This document shows positions 33,321 through 41,349 of a stretch of 64,000 nucleotides of DNA, one piece after another. Every line of letters begins with the position of its first letter. Position 1 is the stretch's first letter. The DNA is from Streptomyces sp. NBC_00259. GTDB lineage: Bacteria; Actinomycetota; Actinomycetes; Streptomycetales; Streptomycetaceae. Below the pieces are notes generated by a model. It saw only the letters and a program-made list of their open reading frames with translations. It was not told where the DNA came from and made no database searches. Position numbers and translations under genes: made by a program. The stretch is taken from NCBI RefSeq assembly GCF_036181745.1, contig NZ_CP108080.1:1488001-1552000 (forward strand), given 5' to 3'.

Positions 33321-35561
33321 TCATCGGGCAGGGGCCAGCTCCACGGCGAAGCCGTTGAGGACGGCCGTGCCGGACAGCGGGTCGAGCAGCGAGCCGTCGA
33401 GCAGTTGGTTGACGTTGACCCCCGGGCGGGCCGCCGCCACCGACATCCGGGTGCCGGCGCGGTCGTGGCCCCAGCCGTGCGGCAGGCTCACCACTCCCGT
33501 GCGTACGGCGTCGGTGATCTCGACGGGGACCTCCAGCTCTCCTCCGGCCGCCTTGATCCGGGCGGTGGCCCCGTCGTCGAGTCCGAGGCGGGCCGCGTCG
33601 GCCGGGTGGACCTGGAGGGTGCAGCGGTTGGAACCGCCGTTGAGGGTGGCGACGTTGTGCATCCAGCTGTTGTTGGAGCGCAGATGGCGGCGGCCGACCA
33701 GGACGAGCCGGTCGTCCCGCTCCCCCAGGGCGCGCCGCAGTCGCGGCAGATCGGCGGCGATGGGCGCCGGCAGCAGTTCGACGCGTCCGCTGCGGGTCCG
33801 AAGGACCTGGGACAGCCGGGGCCGCAGCGGGCCGAGGTCGATGCCGTGCGGCTGCGCGAGCAGGTCGTCGAGGGTGAGGCCGTACGGGCCGAGGCGCAGC
33901 ATCATGTCGAGCCTCCGCTCGGGGCCGCTGCTTCCGCCCAGCCCGGCTGCGAGCTCCTCGGGGTCCTGGCCGTGGACCGGCGAGTGGGGGTCGGCGACGG
34001 CCTTGGCGAGCGAGCCCGCGACCACCATGTCGTCGACGGCCGACGGGTCGGCCCCGTGCATCCCGCTCACGGCGAGGATCAGCCGGGCGTGGATCTCGCA
34101 CTCGTCCATCGCGCCGGCGTCGAGGGGAATGGCGGCGGGCGTGTAGCGGACCTGGTTGCGGACGGCGAGGGCGTTGAAGGCGAAGTCGAAGTGCGCGCTG
34201 CGGGACGGCGGTGGCGGGGGCAGGACGACGTCGGCGTGGCGCGAGGTCTCGTTCAGATACGGGTCGATGCTGACCATGAGGTCGAGTCCGGGCAGCGCAC
34301 GGTCGAGGCGGTCGCCGTCGGGTGCGGAGAGCACGGGGTTGGCGGCGATCGCGATCACCGCGCGGATGCAGCCTTCGCCAGGTGTCTCGATCTCCTCGGC
34401 GAGCACGGTGATCGGCAGTTCTCCCTTGGCCTCGGGGTGGCCGCCGACCCTGCTGCTCCAGCGGCCCAGCGCGAATCCCTTGCCGGGGCCGGCCGGCAGG
34501 CCGGCGGGCCGGGGTGCCCGGTCGTGGGCGGCGAGCGGGAAGAGGGCACCGCCGGGCCGGTCGAGGTTGCCGGTCAGGATGTTGAGGACGTCCACGAGCC
34601 AGCTGGCGAGGGTGCCGTGCTCGACGGTGCAGCTGCCGATGCGGCCGTAGACGGCGGCGGTCGGGGCGGCGGCGAGTTCGCGCGCGATCGTCCGGATCGT
34701 CCCGGCGTCCATGTCGCACGCCTCGGCGACCGCCTCGGGAGTGAACTCCCTTACGGCCTCCCGGACTTCGTCCACCCCTTCGACCTGAGCGGCGAGCGGC
34801 CCGAGGTCGGTGAGGCCCTCCTCGAACAGGACCTGGGCGAGGGCGGCCAGCAGCAGCGCGTCCGTGCCGGGGCGGATCGCGACATGGCGGTCGGCGAGCC
34901 GCGCGGTGCGGGTACGGCGGGGGTCGACGACGGTGAGACGGCCGCCGCGCCGGCGCAGTGCCTTGAGCTTGCCCGGGAAGTCGGGTGCGGTGCACAGGCT
35001 GCCGTTGGAGTCGAGCGGGTTGGCGCCGAGGAGCAGCAGATGGTCCGTACGGTCCAGGTCGGGTACGGGGATGGCGCCCGCGCTGCCGAAGAGCAGTCCG
35101 CTGGAGACGTGCTTGGGCATCTGGTCGAGGGTGCTGGCGGTGAAGAGGTTGCGGGTGCGCAGCGTGGACAGCAGGACGGGCGGGTAGAGCCCGCCGGCCA
35201 TGGTGTGGACGTTCGGGTTGCCGAGGACGACACCGACGGCGTTCGGGCCGTACCGCTCGATCAGCGGGCGTATCCGGGCGGCGACGGTGTCGAAGGCTTC
35301 GTCCCAGGTGGCTTCGCGCAGTTCGCCGTGCTCGTCACGGACGAGGGGGGTCCGCAGCCGGTCGGGGTCGGAGTCCAGCTCCCCGAAGGAGGCGCCCTTG
35401 GGGCAGATGAATCCCTGACTGAAGACGTCGTCGCGGTCCCCGCGGGCGCCGGTGACCTTCTCCCCCGTTCCGTCGCGTCCGATGGTGAGGGTCAGTCCGC
35501 AGGTGGCCTCGCACAGGGGGCAGATGCGCGGGGCCGTGCGGGTGGCGTCGGTTCCTGTCAT
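33321..35561 (-). CDS. Molybdopterin oxidoreductase with N-terminal [4Fe-4S] site
   Basis: 746 residues from ATG 35559-35561, preceded by GGGAGGG; an upstream in-frame start would add 30 residues. The N-terminus CPLCEATCG (Cys14, 17, 21) with FICPKG (Cys53) binds [4Fe-4S]. The molybdopterin domain includes GVVLGNPN, GANPLDSNGSL and VVDPRRTRTA, and the C-terminal dinucleotide-binding domain NNSWMHNVATLNGGSNRCTL and SLPHGWGHDR. The family covers nitrate reductases and formate dehydrogenases; Fe-S type and length resemble soluble assimilatory or uncharacterised actinobacterial members. There is no Tat signal, so it is cytosolic. The electron partner is not adjacent. Confidence 0.85.
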   Translation of the reverse strand: MTGTDATRTAPRICPLCEATCGLTLTIGRDGTGEKVTGARGDRDDVFSQGFICPKGASFGELDSDPDRLRTPLVRDEHGELREATWDEAFDTVAARIRPLIERYGPNAVGVVLGNPNVHTMAGGLYPPVLLSTLRTRNLFTASTLDQMPKHVSSGLLFGSAGAIPVPDLDRTDHLLLLGANPLDSNGSLCTAPDFPGKLKALRRRGGRLTVVDPRRTRTARLADRHVAIRPGTDALLLAALAQVLFEEGLTDLGPLAAQVEGVDEVREAVREFTPEAVAEACDMDAGTIRTIARELAAAPTAAVYGRIGSCTVEHGTLASWLVDVLNILTGNLDRPGGALFPLAAHDRAPRPAGLPAGPGKGFALGRWSSRVGGHPEAKGELPITVLAEEIETPGEGCIRAVIAIAANPVLSAPDGDRLDRALPGLDLMVSIDPYLNETSRHADVVLPPPPPSRSAHFDFAFNALAVRNQVRYTPAAIPLDAGAMDECEIHARLILAVSGMHGADPSAVDDMVVAGSLAKAVADPHSPVHGQDPEELAAGLGGSSGPERRLDMMLRLGPYGLTLDDLLAQPHGIDLGPLRPRLSQVLRTRSGRVELLPAPIAADLPRLRRALGERDDRLVLVGRRHLRSNNSWMHNVATLNGGSNRCTLQVHPADAARLGLDDGATARIKAAGGELEVPVEITDAVRTGVVSLPHGWGHDRAGTRMSVAAARPGVNVNQLLDGSLLDPLSGTAVLNGFAVELAPAR

Positions 35562-35611
35562 GGGGCCCTCCCGGGGCGGCGGCAGCGGTGACGCGCGGGC
35601 GCCCCTGAGCA

Positions 35612-35623
35612 TACCGACCGGTA
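35612..35623 (-). promoter_or_regulatory. Palindrome upstream of the molybdopterin oxidoreductase
   Basis: TACCG-AC-CGGTA with perfect arms, nested between GCA and TGC-like flanks, lies 51 bases before the start codon. The TetR gene that follows upstream on the same strand ends at 35720, so that regulator is a candidate binder. Confidence 0.45.
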
Positions 35624-35719
35624 CGCATGCCGGGGAGGCCCTCGGGCGCACCGGCGGTGAACCGAAGGGGCCGACGCAGGCCGGGCGGTCGCATGCACGG
35701 AGACGGGCCCGCGCGGAGG

Positions 35720-36328
35720 TCAGTCCAGCACCCGGGCCAGATACGCGTACAGCAGCTCCCTCGTCTCCGCGATGATCTCCGCGTCGCCCGACGGGTCGAC
35801 GCGGAAGGCCAGTTGCAGCAGCGCGTCCGTCGCCTCCACCGCGACGAGCGTGGTGCGGCGCAGCACCGGGTCCGCGCTGCGGCCGAGGTGTCCGGCGAGC
35901 AGTTCGGTGAGCCGGTCGGCGACCGCGTGGTTGGCGCCCGAGGCGGGTGCGGCGACCGGGATGCGGTAGCCGAAGTCGATCAGCGCGAAGCCTGGCACGG
36001 CCCGCTTCATGGCCAGGTACTCGTCGAGCACGGCGTCGACCGCGCCCCGCCAGTCCGCGGCCGGCATTCCGGCGATCCGCGCCCCGATGCGCTCGGCGTA
36101 CCGGTCGAGGTTGCGCGCGGCGAGGGCCTCGGCCATGGCCCGCTTGTTACCGAAGAAGCGGTAGACGGAGCCGATGGGCACCTCGGCGCGGGCCGCGACC
36201 GCGCGCGTGGACAGCTCCTCGTAGCCGGTCTCGTCGAGGAGTTGGGCGCAGGCGTCCAGGATCCGGGTCAGCCGCTCGGCGCTGCGCTGCTGTACGGGCG
36301 TACGGCGGAGGGAGTGACCTGAGGACAT
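35720..36328 (-). CDS. TetR/AcrR family transcriptional regulator
   Basis: 202 residues from the ATG at 36326-36328. HTH: RSAERLTRILDACAQLLDET, then AEVPIGSVYRFFGNKRAMAE (about 15-62). The ligand domain has LIDFGYRIPV and VAVEATDALLQLAFR. It lies between the molybdopterin oxidoreductase (same strand, downstream) and hmgA (divergent). It may control either: a palindrome at 35612 stands before the oxidoreductase, and an inverted repeat at 36405 before hmgA. Longer upstream reading crosses hmgA and is a shadow. Confidence 0.85.
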   Translation of the reverse strand: MSSGHSLRRTPVQQRSAERLTRILDACAQLLDETGYEELSTRAVAARAEVPIGSVYRFFGNKRAMAEALAARNLDRYAERIGARIAGMPAADWRGAVDAVLDEYLAMKRAVPGFALIDFGYRIPVAAPASGANHAVADRLTELLAGHLGRSADPVLRRTTLVAVEATDALLQLAFRVDPSGDAEIIAETRELLYAYLARVLD

Positions 36329-36388
36329 CGCCCCATGATGCCGCCCCCGCGCGGCCGCGGGGTGTCGCCGGATGGCCGAGTGGTGCCG

Positions 36389-36417
36389 TTGACGGGGCCG
36401 CGCCGGAATCCTACTGT
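36389..36417 (+). promoter_or_regulatory. Promoter of hmgA
   Basis: TTGACG (36389-36394), a 17-base spacer, then TACTGT (36412-36417) form a good housekeeping promoter. The -10 is inside the loop side of an inverted repeat, so repressor binding would block it. The start codon is at 36459. Confidence 0.6.
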
Positions 36418-36432
36418 CGACCATAGGATTCC
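36405..36432 (+). promoter_or_regulatory. Inverted repeat over the hmgA promoter
   Basis: GGAATCCTA and TAGGATTCC are perfect 9-bp arms separated by ten bases, with a centre directly over the -10/+1 region of the hmgA promoter. This is a strong operator candidate; the adjacent TetR or the downstream GntR could bind it. Confidence 0.65.
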
Positions 36433-36458
36433 TTGGGACCGACGCATCGGGAGTGCGG

Positions 36459-37787
36459 ATGAGCGGCATCGAGCAGGCACGGAAGACGGCCGAGGGGCTG
36501 GAGTACCTGTCGGGCTTCGGCAATGAACACAGCTCGGAGGCCGTCCCCGGCGCCCTGCCGTACGGGCGGAACTCACCCCAGCGGGCCCCGCTCGGGCTGT
36601 ACGCGGAGCAGCTGAGCGGCACCGCGTTCACCGAGCCGCGCGCCCAGAACCGGCGCTCGTGGCTGTACCGGATCAGGCCCTCGGCCGCGCACCCGCCGTT
36701 CGTCCGCAGCGGCAACGGCGCCCTGCACACCGCCCCCTTCACCGAGACCGTGCCCGACCCGAACCGGCTCCGCTGGGACCCGCTGCCGCAGCCCGCGCCC
36801 GGCACCGACTGGCTGGCCGGTCTGTGGACCCTCGGCGGGAACGGGGACGCCACCCAGCGCACCGGCATGGCCGTGCACCTGTACCACGCCAACGCGTCCA
36901 TGGAACGACGGGTGTTCAGCAACGCGGACGGCGAGCTGCTGATCGTGCCCGAGCGGGGCGGGCTGCTGCTCCGTACGGAGCTGGGGCTGCTGTCCGCCGG
37001 GCCCGGCGAGGTCGCGCTCGTGCCGCGCGGGGTGCGCTTCCGTGTCGAGCTGCTCGACGACAGCGCCCGCGGCTACGTCTGCGAGAACTACGGGCAGGCC
37101 TTCCAGCTCCCTGACCTCGGGCCGATCGGCGCCAACGGGCTCGCCAACGCACGGGACTTCCGGGCACCGGTCGCGGCGTACGAGGACGTCGAGGGCCAGG
37201 TCGAGGTCGTCAACAAGTTCTGCGGCAATCTGTGGACCGCCACCTACGACCACTCGCCGCTCGATGTCGTCGCCTGGCACGGGAACCATGTGCCGTACGT
37301 CTACGACCTGCGGGCCTTCAACGTCCTCGGGACCATCTCCTACGACCACCCCGACCCGTCCATCTTCACCGTACTGACGTCCCCCAGCGACACCCCCGGA
37401 CTGGCGGGCGTGGACTTCGTGGTGTTCGCCCCGCGCTGGCTGGTGGGCGAGGACACCTTCCGCCCGCCCTACTTCCACCGCAACGTGATGAGCGAGTACA
37501 TGGGCCTCATCGAGGGCGCCTACGACGCCAAGACCGCCGGCAAGGGAGGCTTCGTCCCGGGCGGCGGGTCGCTGCACAACATGATGTCCGCGCACGGCCC
37601 CGACCGGGAGACGTTCGACAGGGCGAGCGCGGCCGAGCTGAAGCCGCAGAAGATCGACGACGGCCTGGCGTTCATGTTCGAGACGCGCTGGCCGGTGACC
37701 GCGACCGCCGAAGCGGCGAACGCGGACCACCTGCAGAGGGCGTACGACGACGTGTGGCAGGGTCTGGAGCGCCACTTCCGGTCCTGA
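36459..37787 (+). CDS. hmgA: Homogentisate 1,2-dioxygenase
   Basis: 442 residues from ATG 36459, with GGGAG five bases before. It opens the ring of homogentisate to maleylacetoacetate in tyrosine and phenylalanine breakdown, using non-haem Fe(II). The family start [19 protein letters not shown] is seen. The iron ligands lie in [18 protein letters not shown] (His and Glu) and [12 protein letters not shown] (His). The length is typical. The other tyrosine-catabolism genes (hppD, fahA) are not adjacent. A strong promoter with an overlapping operator precedes it; a GntR gene follows 24 bases later. Confidence 0.95.
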   Translation: MSGIEQARKTAEGLEYLSGFGNEHSSEAVPGALPYGRNSPQRAPLGLYAEQLSGTAFTEPRAQNRRSWLYRIRPSAAHPPFVRSGNGALHTAPFTETVPDPNRLRWDPLPQPAPGTDWLAGLWTLGGNGDATQRTGMAVHLYHANASMERRVFSNADGELLIVPERGGLLLRTELGLLSAGPGEVALVPRGVRFRVELLDDSARGYVCENYGQAFQLPDLGPIGANGLANARDFRAPVAAYEDVEGQVEVVNKFCGNLWTATYDHSPLDVVAWHGNHVPYVYDLRAFNVLGTISYDHPDPSIFTVLTSPSDTPGLAGVDFVVFAPRWLVGEDTFRPPYFHRNVMSEYMGLIEGAYDAKTAGKGGFVPGGGSLHNMMSAHGPDRETFDRASAAELKPQKIDDGLAFMFETRWPVTATAEAANADHLQRAYDDVWQGLERHFRS

Positions 37788-37811
37788 GGCCGGATCTGAT
37801 ACGGAGTTGCC

Positions 37812-38561
37812 GTGACCGCCTTCGCCCCCGACTCGCTCGTCCTGAACCGCAAGCTGCCGCTCTGGTACCAGGTCTCGCAGTCGCTCCGCGCCTCCATACT
37901 GGGCCGCCGCCCGCACGACCCGCTGCGGCTGCCGACGGAGGAGCAGCTCGCCGAGCACTACGGGGTGAGCGTGCTGACCATGCGGCAGGCGCTCAAGGAG
38001 CTGGAGACGGAAGGCCTGATCAGCCGGCACCGGCGGCGCGGCACCTTCATCGAACCGGGGGCGCGGCGGAGCGCGCCCAGACGGCTGCTGGGCTCGATCG
38101 ACGCGATCGTGGCCCAGCAGTCGGGCGAGCGGACGACGATCCTGGGCCATGCCCCGGAGCCCGTGCCCGGCGGCCTCGCCGAGTACTTCCCCGACACGGA
38201 CGAGGTCGTCACGTACCGGAGGCTGCGGTGCGACGGCGACAGCGGGGAGCCGACGAACTGGGCGGAGAACGCGGTACGGCCGGACGTCGCGGCGCGGCTG
38301 GAGGTCGCGGACCTGGAACGCTGGCCGATGACCAAGGTGTTGCGGGATGCCGTCGGGGTACGGATCAGCCGCATCACGGACACGGTGGAGGCGCGGCTCG
38401 CCGACCCGGAGACGGCGGAGCTGCTTCAGGTGCCCCTGCTGTCCCCGATCCTCCACTACACGGGTGTGACGTACGACGAGGAGGGGCGGGTGGTGGACGT
38501 GGCACGGATCCGGTACCGGGGTGACCGGTTCTCGTTCTCGGTGACCGTCGAGGCACAGTGA
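37812..38561 (+). CDS. GntR family regulator with UTRA domain (HutC subfamily)
   Basis: 249 residues from GTG 37812, after CGGAG. The winged HTH is LPTEEQLAEHYGVSVLTMRQ, then ELETEGLISRHRRRGTFI (about 41-80). The C-terminal UTRA ligand domain includes YRRLRCDGD, ADLERWPMTKVL and VVDVARIRYRGDRFSFSV. Ligands of this class are often small sugars or amino-acid-derived acids. It follows hmgA by 24 bases on the same strand, so it may sense a tyrosine-catabolism intermediate and bind the 36405 repeat, though this is not shown. It is coupled to the next gene by GTGA. Confidence 0.86.
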   Translation: MTAFAPDSLVLNRKLPLWYQVSQSLRASILGRRPHDPLRLPTEEQLAEHYGVSVLTMRQALKELETEGLISRHRRRGTFIEPGARRSAPRRLLGSIDAIVAQQSGERTTILGHAPEPVPGGLAEYFPDTDEVVTYRRLRCDGDSGEPTNWAENAVRPDVAARLEVADLERWPMTKVLRDAVGVRISRITDTVEARLADPETAELLQVPLLSPILHYTGVTYDEEGRVVDVARIRYRGDRFSFSVTVEAQ

Positions 38562-39736
38562 GCTCCACCATGCTGCTGGACGACCTCATGCCCTGGTCCA
38601 CCGGGCCGTTGCGGCTGGGCCGCGGCTGGGTGGTCGCACCCGACGCCCGGACGCTCAGGTCACGTTGGGACACGCTGGTCGCGGCCACGGGCGAGGAGCG
38701 GGCGGCGCTGTTCGGGGAGACCCGGGCGCGGAGCCTGGACAGTTCGGTGGCCGCCCTGCCGGGGCAGGCGACCGGGACCGGGCGGTTCGCGAAGGAGCAC
38801 GGGCACTGCCCGGAGCCGGTGCGGATCGTGCACGGGGCGTTCGACGAGCAGTGGATCGTCCCGGACCACCGGCTGATGGACGTCGCCAGGCCGGAGTTGT
38901 GGCGGGTCGCCGACGGGCAGCAGCTCTTCGCCGTCGAACAGGGCCATGTGCCGGGAGCGGGCGGACCCGCCGTACTGGTCAGCGGCGCGCTTCCCGAAGG
39001 GCGCTCGCCGGCCGGACGGCCCGGTCGGATACGCCCCCTGTACCGGCGGCCCGGCGGACGTGAACCCAATCTCGCGCCGGGCGTGCTGGAGGCCCTCCGG
39101 GAACGCCACGGCGCCGGCGTCGGGCCCGAGGACGTGCTCGCGTGGACAGCCGCCGCCGGCCGCTCCACGGCCAAGGGCTGTGTGGTGCCCTTCACCTCGG
39201 ACCCCGCGGTCTGGGCGCGCGGCGTGGAGCTGGGGCGGCGCCTCGTCGGCATCCAGCTCAGAGGCGCCCGGGACGGCGAGCGGCCGAGGCTCCCCGGCGG
39301 CCGGCGGCCCTATGTGCGGGCCGCGCTCCCGGCACGGCCGAAGGCGATGGCGTACGACTCCGACGAGGAGGCGCTGCTCCTCGACGAGGGACGGATCTCT
39401 CCGGTGCCGGCGGAGGCGTGGGACTTCCGGGTGGGCGGGGTGCGGGTGCTCGAGCACTGGTTCGAGCGGCGGACGACGGAGCCGGAGCCGGGCACGCTGG
39501 AGGCGATCCGGCCCGCCGTATGGCCCCAGGAGTGGACGTCGGAGCTGCTGGAGCTGATCACCGTCCTCGCGCTGCTGGCCCCGCTGGAGGACCGGCGGCC
39601 GGCGCTGGCCGAGGAGATCGACCGCACCGGGCCGGGCGACCTGCGCCTCGCGCCGGTGCCGGGGGCCGCCAGGCGGCCCGCCTCGGTGCTCGACCACCAC
39701 GAGGAGGGCCCGGAGGGGCAGTTCGCGCTGCTCTAG
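38558..39736 (+). CDS. Orphan type ISP restriction-modification specificity-like protein
   Basis: 392 residues from GTG 38558, overlapping the GntR stop. The sequence matches, by my recognition, the C-terminal specificity domain of type ISP restriction enzymes (LlaBIII-like): IRPLYRRPGGREPNLAPGVL, EDVLAWTAAAGRS and DFRVGGVRVLEHWFERRTTE. In Streptomyces it is common as a stand-alone protein of this size without the methyltransferase and helicase-nuclease parts, as here. It would bind a DNA sequence, or be a relic. The neighbours GntR and CoA transferase do not explain it. Confidence in the function is moderate. Confidence 0.6.
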   Translation: MSSTMLLDDLMPWSTGPLRLGRGWVVAPDARTLRSRWDTLVAATGEERAALFGETRARSLDSSVAALPGQATGTGRFAKEHGHCPEPVRIVHGAFDEQWIVPDHRLMDVARPELWRVADGQQLFAVEQGHVPGAGGPAVLVSGALPEGRSPAGRPGRIRPLYRRPGGREPNLAPGVLEALRERHGAGVGPEDVLAWTAAAGRSTAKGCVVPFTSDPAVWARGVELGRRLVGIQLRGARDGERPRLPGGRRPYVRAALPARPKAMAYDSDEEALLLDEGRISPVPAEAWDFRVGGVRVLEHWFERRTTEPEPGTLEAIRPAVWPQEWTSELLELITVLALLAPLEDRRPALAEEIDRTGPGDLRLAPVPGAARRPASVLDHHEEGPEGQFALL

Positions 39737-39787
39737 GCGCGGGTGGCCGCCAGGACGGCGCGACGACCCGGCCGAACCGGGCCGGGG

Positions 39788-39817
39788 GTGACAAAGGTGT
39801 CGTCTACACGATAGGTA
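39788..39817 (+). promoter_or_regulatory. Candidate promoter of the CoA-transferase gene
   Basis: GTGACA (39788-39793) and TAGGTA (39812-39817) are 18 bases apart, just before the ATG at 39826. The message would have a very short leader. Confidence 0.35.
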
Positions 39818-39825
39818 CGGCTGTC

Positions 39826-41049
39826 ATGAGCCAGCCGCTGCCCCTCGAAGGCATCACCGTCGTCGCTGTCGAACAGGCCGTGTCGGCTCCGTTCGCCACC
39901 CGCCAGCTCGCCGACCTCGGTGCCCGCGTCATCAAGGTGGAGCGCCCCGACGGCGGGGACTTCGCCCGCGGCTACGACACCGCGGCCAACGGGCTCGCGT
40001 CGCACTTCGTCTGGTGCAACCGCGGCAAGGAGTCCCTCGCCGTGGACCTCAAGGACCCGCGCGGCCTGGAGGTGGTGCGCCGGCTGATCGCGGACGCGGA
40101 CGTCTTCGTGCAGAACCTGGCGCAGGGCGCCGCCGCCCGGCTCGGCCTGGACGCCGCCACGCTCTGCGCCGCGCATCCACGGCTGGTCGCGGTGGACATC
40201 TCCGGATACGGCGCGGACGGGCCGTACGCGCACAAGCGGGCGTACGACATGCTCGTCCAGTGCGAGGCGGGGCTGGTGTCCGTGACCGGCACCGCGGAGC
40301 AGCCGGTGAAGGCGGGCATTCCGGCGGCGGACGTCGCGGCGGCGATGTACGCCTTCTCCGGGGTGCTGGCGGCGCTGCTGCGGCGGGGCACGACCGGGCG
40401 CGGCGGGCCGGTGGAGATCTCGATGCTGGAGTCGCTCGCGGAGTGGATGGGGCATCCGCTGCACCACGGGATGCACGGGGGCGAGGCCCCGGCGCGTACG
40501 GGTGTGGCCCACGCGGTCATCTCGCCCTACGACGCGTATCCGACGGCGGACGGCGGCCAGGTGCTGCTCTCGGTGCAGAACGACCGTGAGTGGCAGCGGC
40601 TGGCCGAGCAGGTGCTGGGCCGCCCCGAGCTGGGCGCCGATCCGGCCTTCGCGACCAACAAGGCGCGCACGGCCAACCGCGGCAGGACGGACGCGGTGGT
40701 CGCGCAGGCGCTGGCCCGGCTGGACACCGCGCAGGCCGTGGCCCGGCTGGAGGCGGCGGGCATCGCCTGCGCGCGGCTGAACACCGTCGCGGATCTGGCC
40801 GCCCACCCCCAGCTGGCGGCCCGCGACCGCTGGCGCGACGTCGCGTCGCCCGTGGGACCGTTGCGGGCGATGATGCCGCCGATCACCTTCCCGGGCGGTC
40901 CGGAACCGCGCATGGGTGCGATCCCGGAGCTCGGCGAGCACACGGACGCGCTGCTGCACGAGGCGGGGCTGACGCCGCGGCGGAGGGCGGAGCTGCACCG
41001 GGACGGTGTGGTGGTCACGCACCGCGTACCCTCCGACCGCCCGGAGTGA
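39826..41049 (+). CDS. CaiB/BaiF family III CoA transferase
   Basis: 407 residues from ATG 39826. Class III transferases move CoA between organic acids through a catalytic Asp; here it is expected in GPYAHKRAYDMLVQCEAGL (about residue 140). N-terminal GITVVAVEQAVSAPFATRQL and KVERPDGGDFARG are typical CoA-binding segments. The C-terminal small domain (AAHPQLAARDRWRDV) is present. No partner operon is visible, so the acid pair is unknown. Longer in-frame reading from 39142 is a shadow over the preceding gene. Confidence 0.88.
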   Translation: MSQPLPLEGITVVAVEQAVSAPFATRQLADLGARVIKVERPDGGDFARGYDTAANGLASHFVWCNRGKESLAVDLKDPRGLEVVRRLIADADVFVQNLAQGAAARLGLDAATLCAAHPRLVAVDISGYGADGPYAHKRAYDMLVQCEAGLVSVTGTAEQPVKAGIPAADVAAAMYAFSGVLAALLRRGTTGRGGPVEISMLESLAEWMGHPLHHGMHGGEAPARTGVAHAVISPYDAYPTADGGQVLLSVQNDREWQRLAEQVLGRPELGADPAFATNKARTANRGRTDAVVAQALARLDTAQAVARLEAAGIACARLNTVADLAAHPQLAARDRWRDVASPVGPLRAMMPPITFPGGPEPRMGAIPELGEHTDALLHEAGLTPRRRAELHRDGVVVTHRVPSDRPE

Positions 41050-41295
41050 CCGTTTTATCCGTGCCCTTCACCACAGCGGAAGGTTCCTCCACCGACAGGT
41101 GACCGAGGCGTCACTGTCCGCGTCGTACGTCTCTGAACTGTGACGATGCCGAGCCTGCGGGCCCCTGCACAAACTGCCGTGCCGCGCCCGCCTTCCGGCG
41201 CACAACAGGCAAGTCAAGTGAACGCTGGATAAACTCCTCGTTTGCCGTGCGCGGACCAGGACCCGAAGCGCACTCCGACCGACGGAGAGTGAGAG

Positions 41296-41349
41296 ATGCG
41301 TATGAACGAGCCCTGTGCAGCGACCGCCGACGACGGGCGCGATATATGA
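41296..41349 (+). CDS. 17-codon leader ORF coupled to the Pls synthetase
   Basis: ATG 41296 has a good ribosome site (GGAG eight bases upstream). It encodes MRMNEPCAATADDGRDI and ends at TGA 41347-41349, overlapping the ATG of the following synthetase by ATGA. The synthetase itself has no ribosome site, so ribosomes finishing the leader probably restart there. The region 41050-41295 holds no gene. I found no run of one amino acid, so an attenuation role is not indicated. Not recognised as a family; may be only a coupling device. Confidence 0.55.
   Translation: MRMNEPCAATADDGRDI

Noticed and set aside
33405..35591. Open frame of 728 codons opposite the molybdopterin oxidoreductase
   Set aside because: Same shadow effect; no recognisable motif, and the opposite strand has the Fe-S and cofactor motifs.
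39826..41049. A larger island (CoA transferase, ISP protein, synthetase) acquired by transfer
   Set aside because: No integrase, tRNA target, repeats at borders or change in codon pattern.
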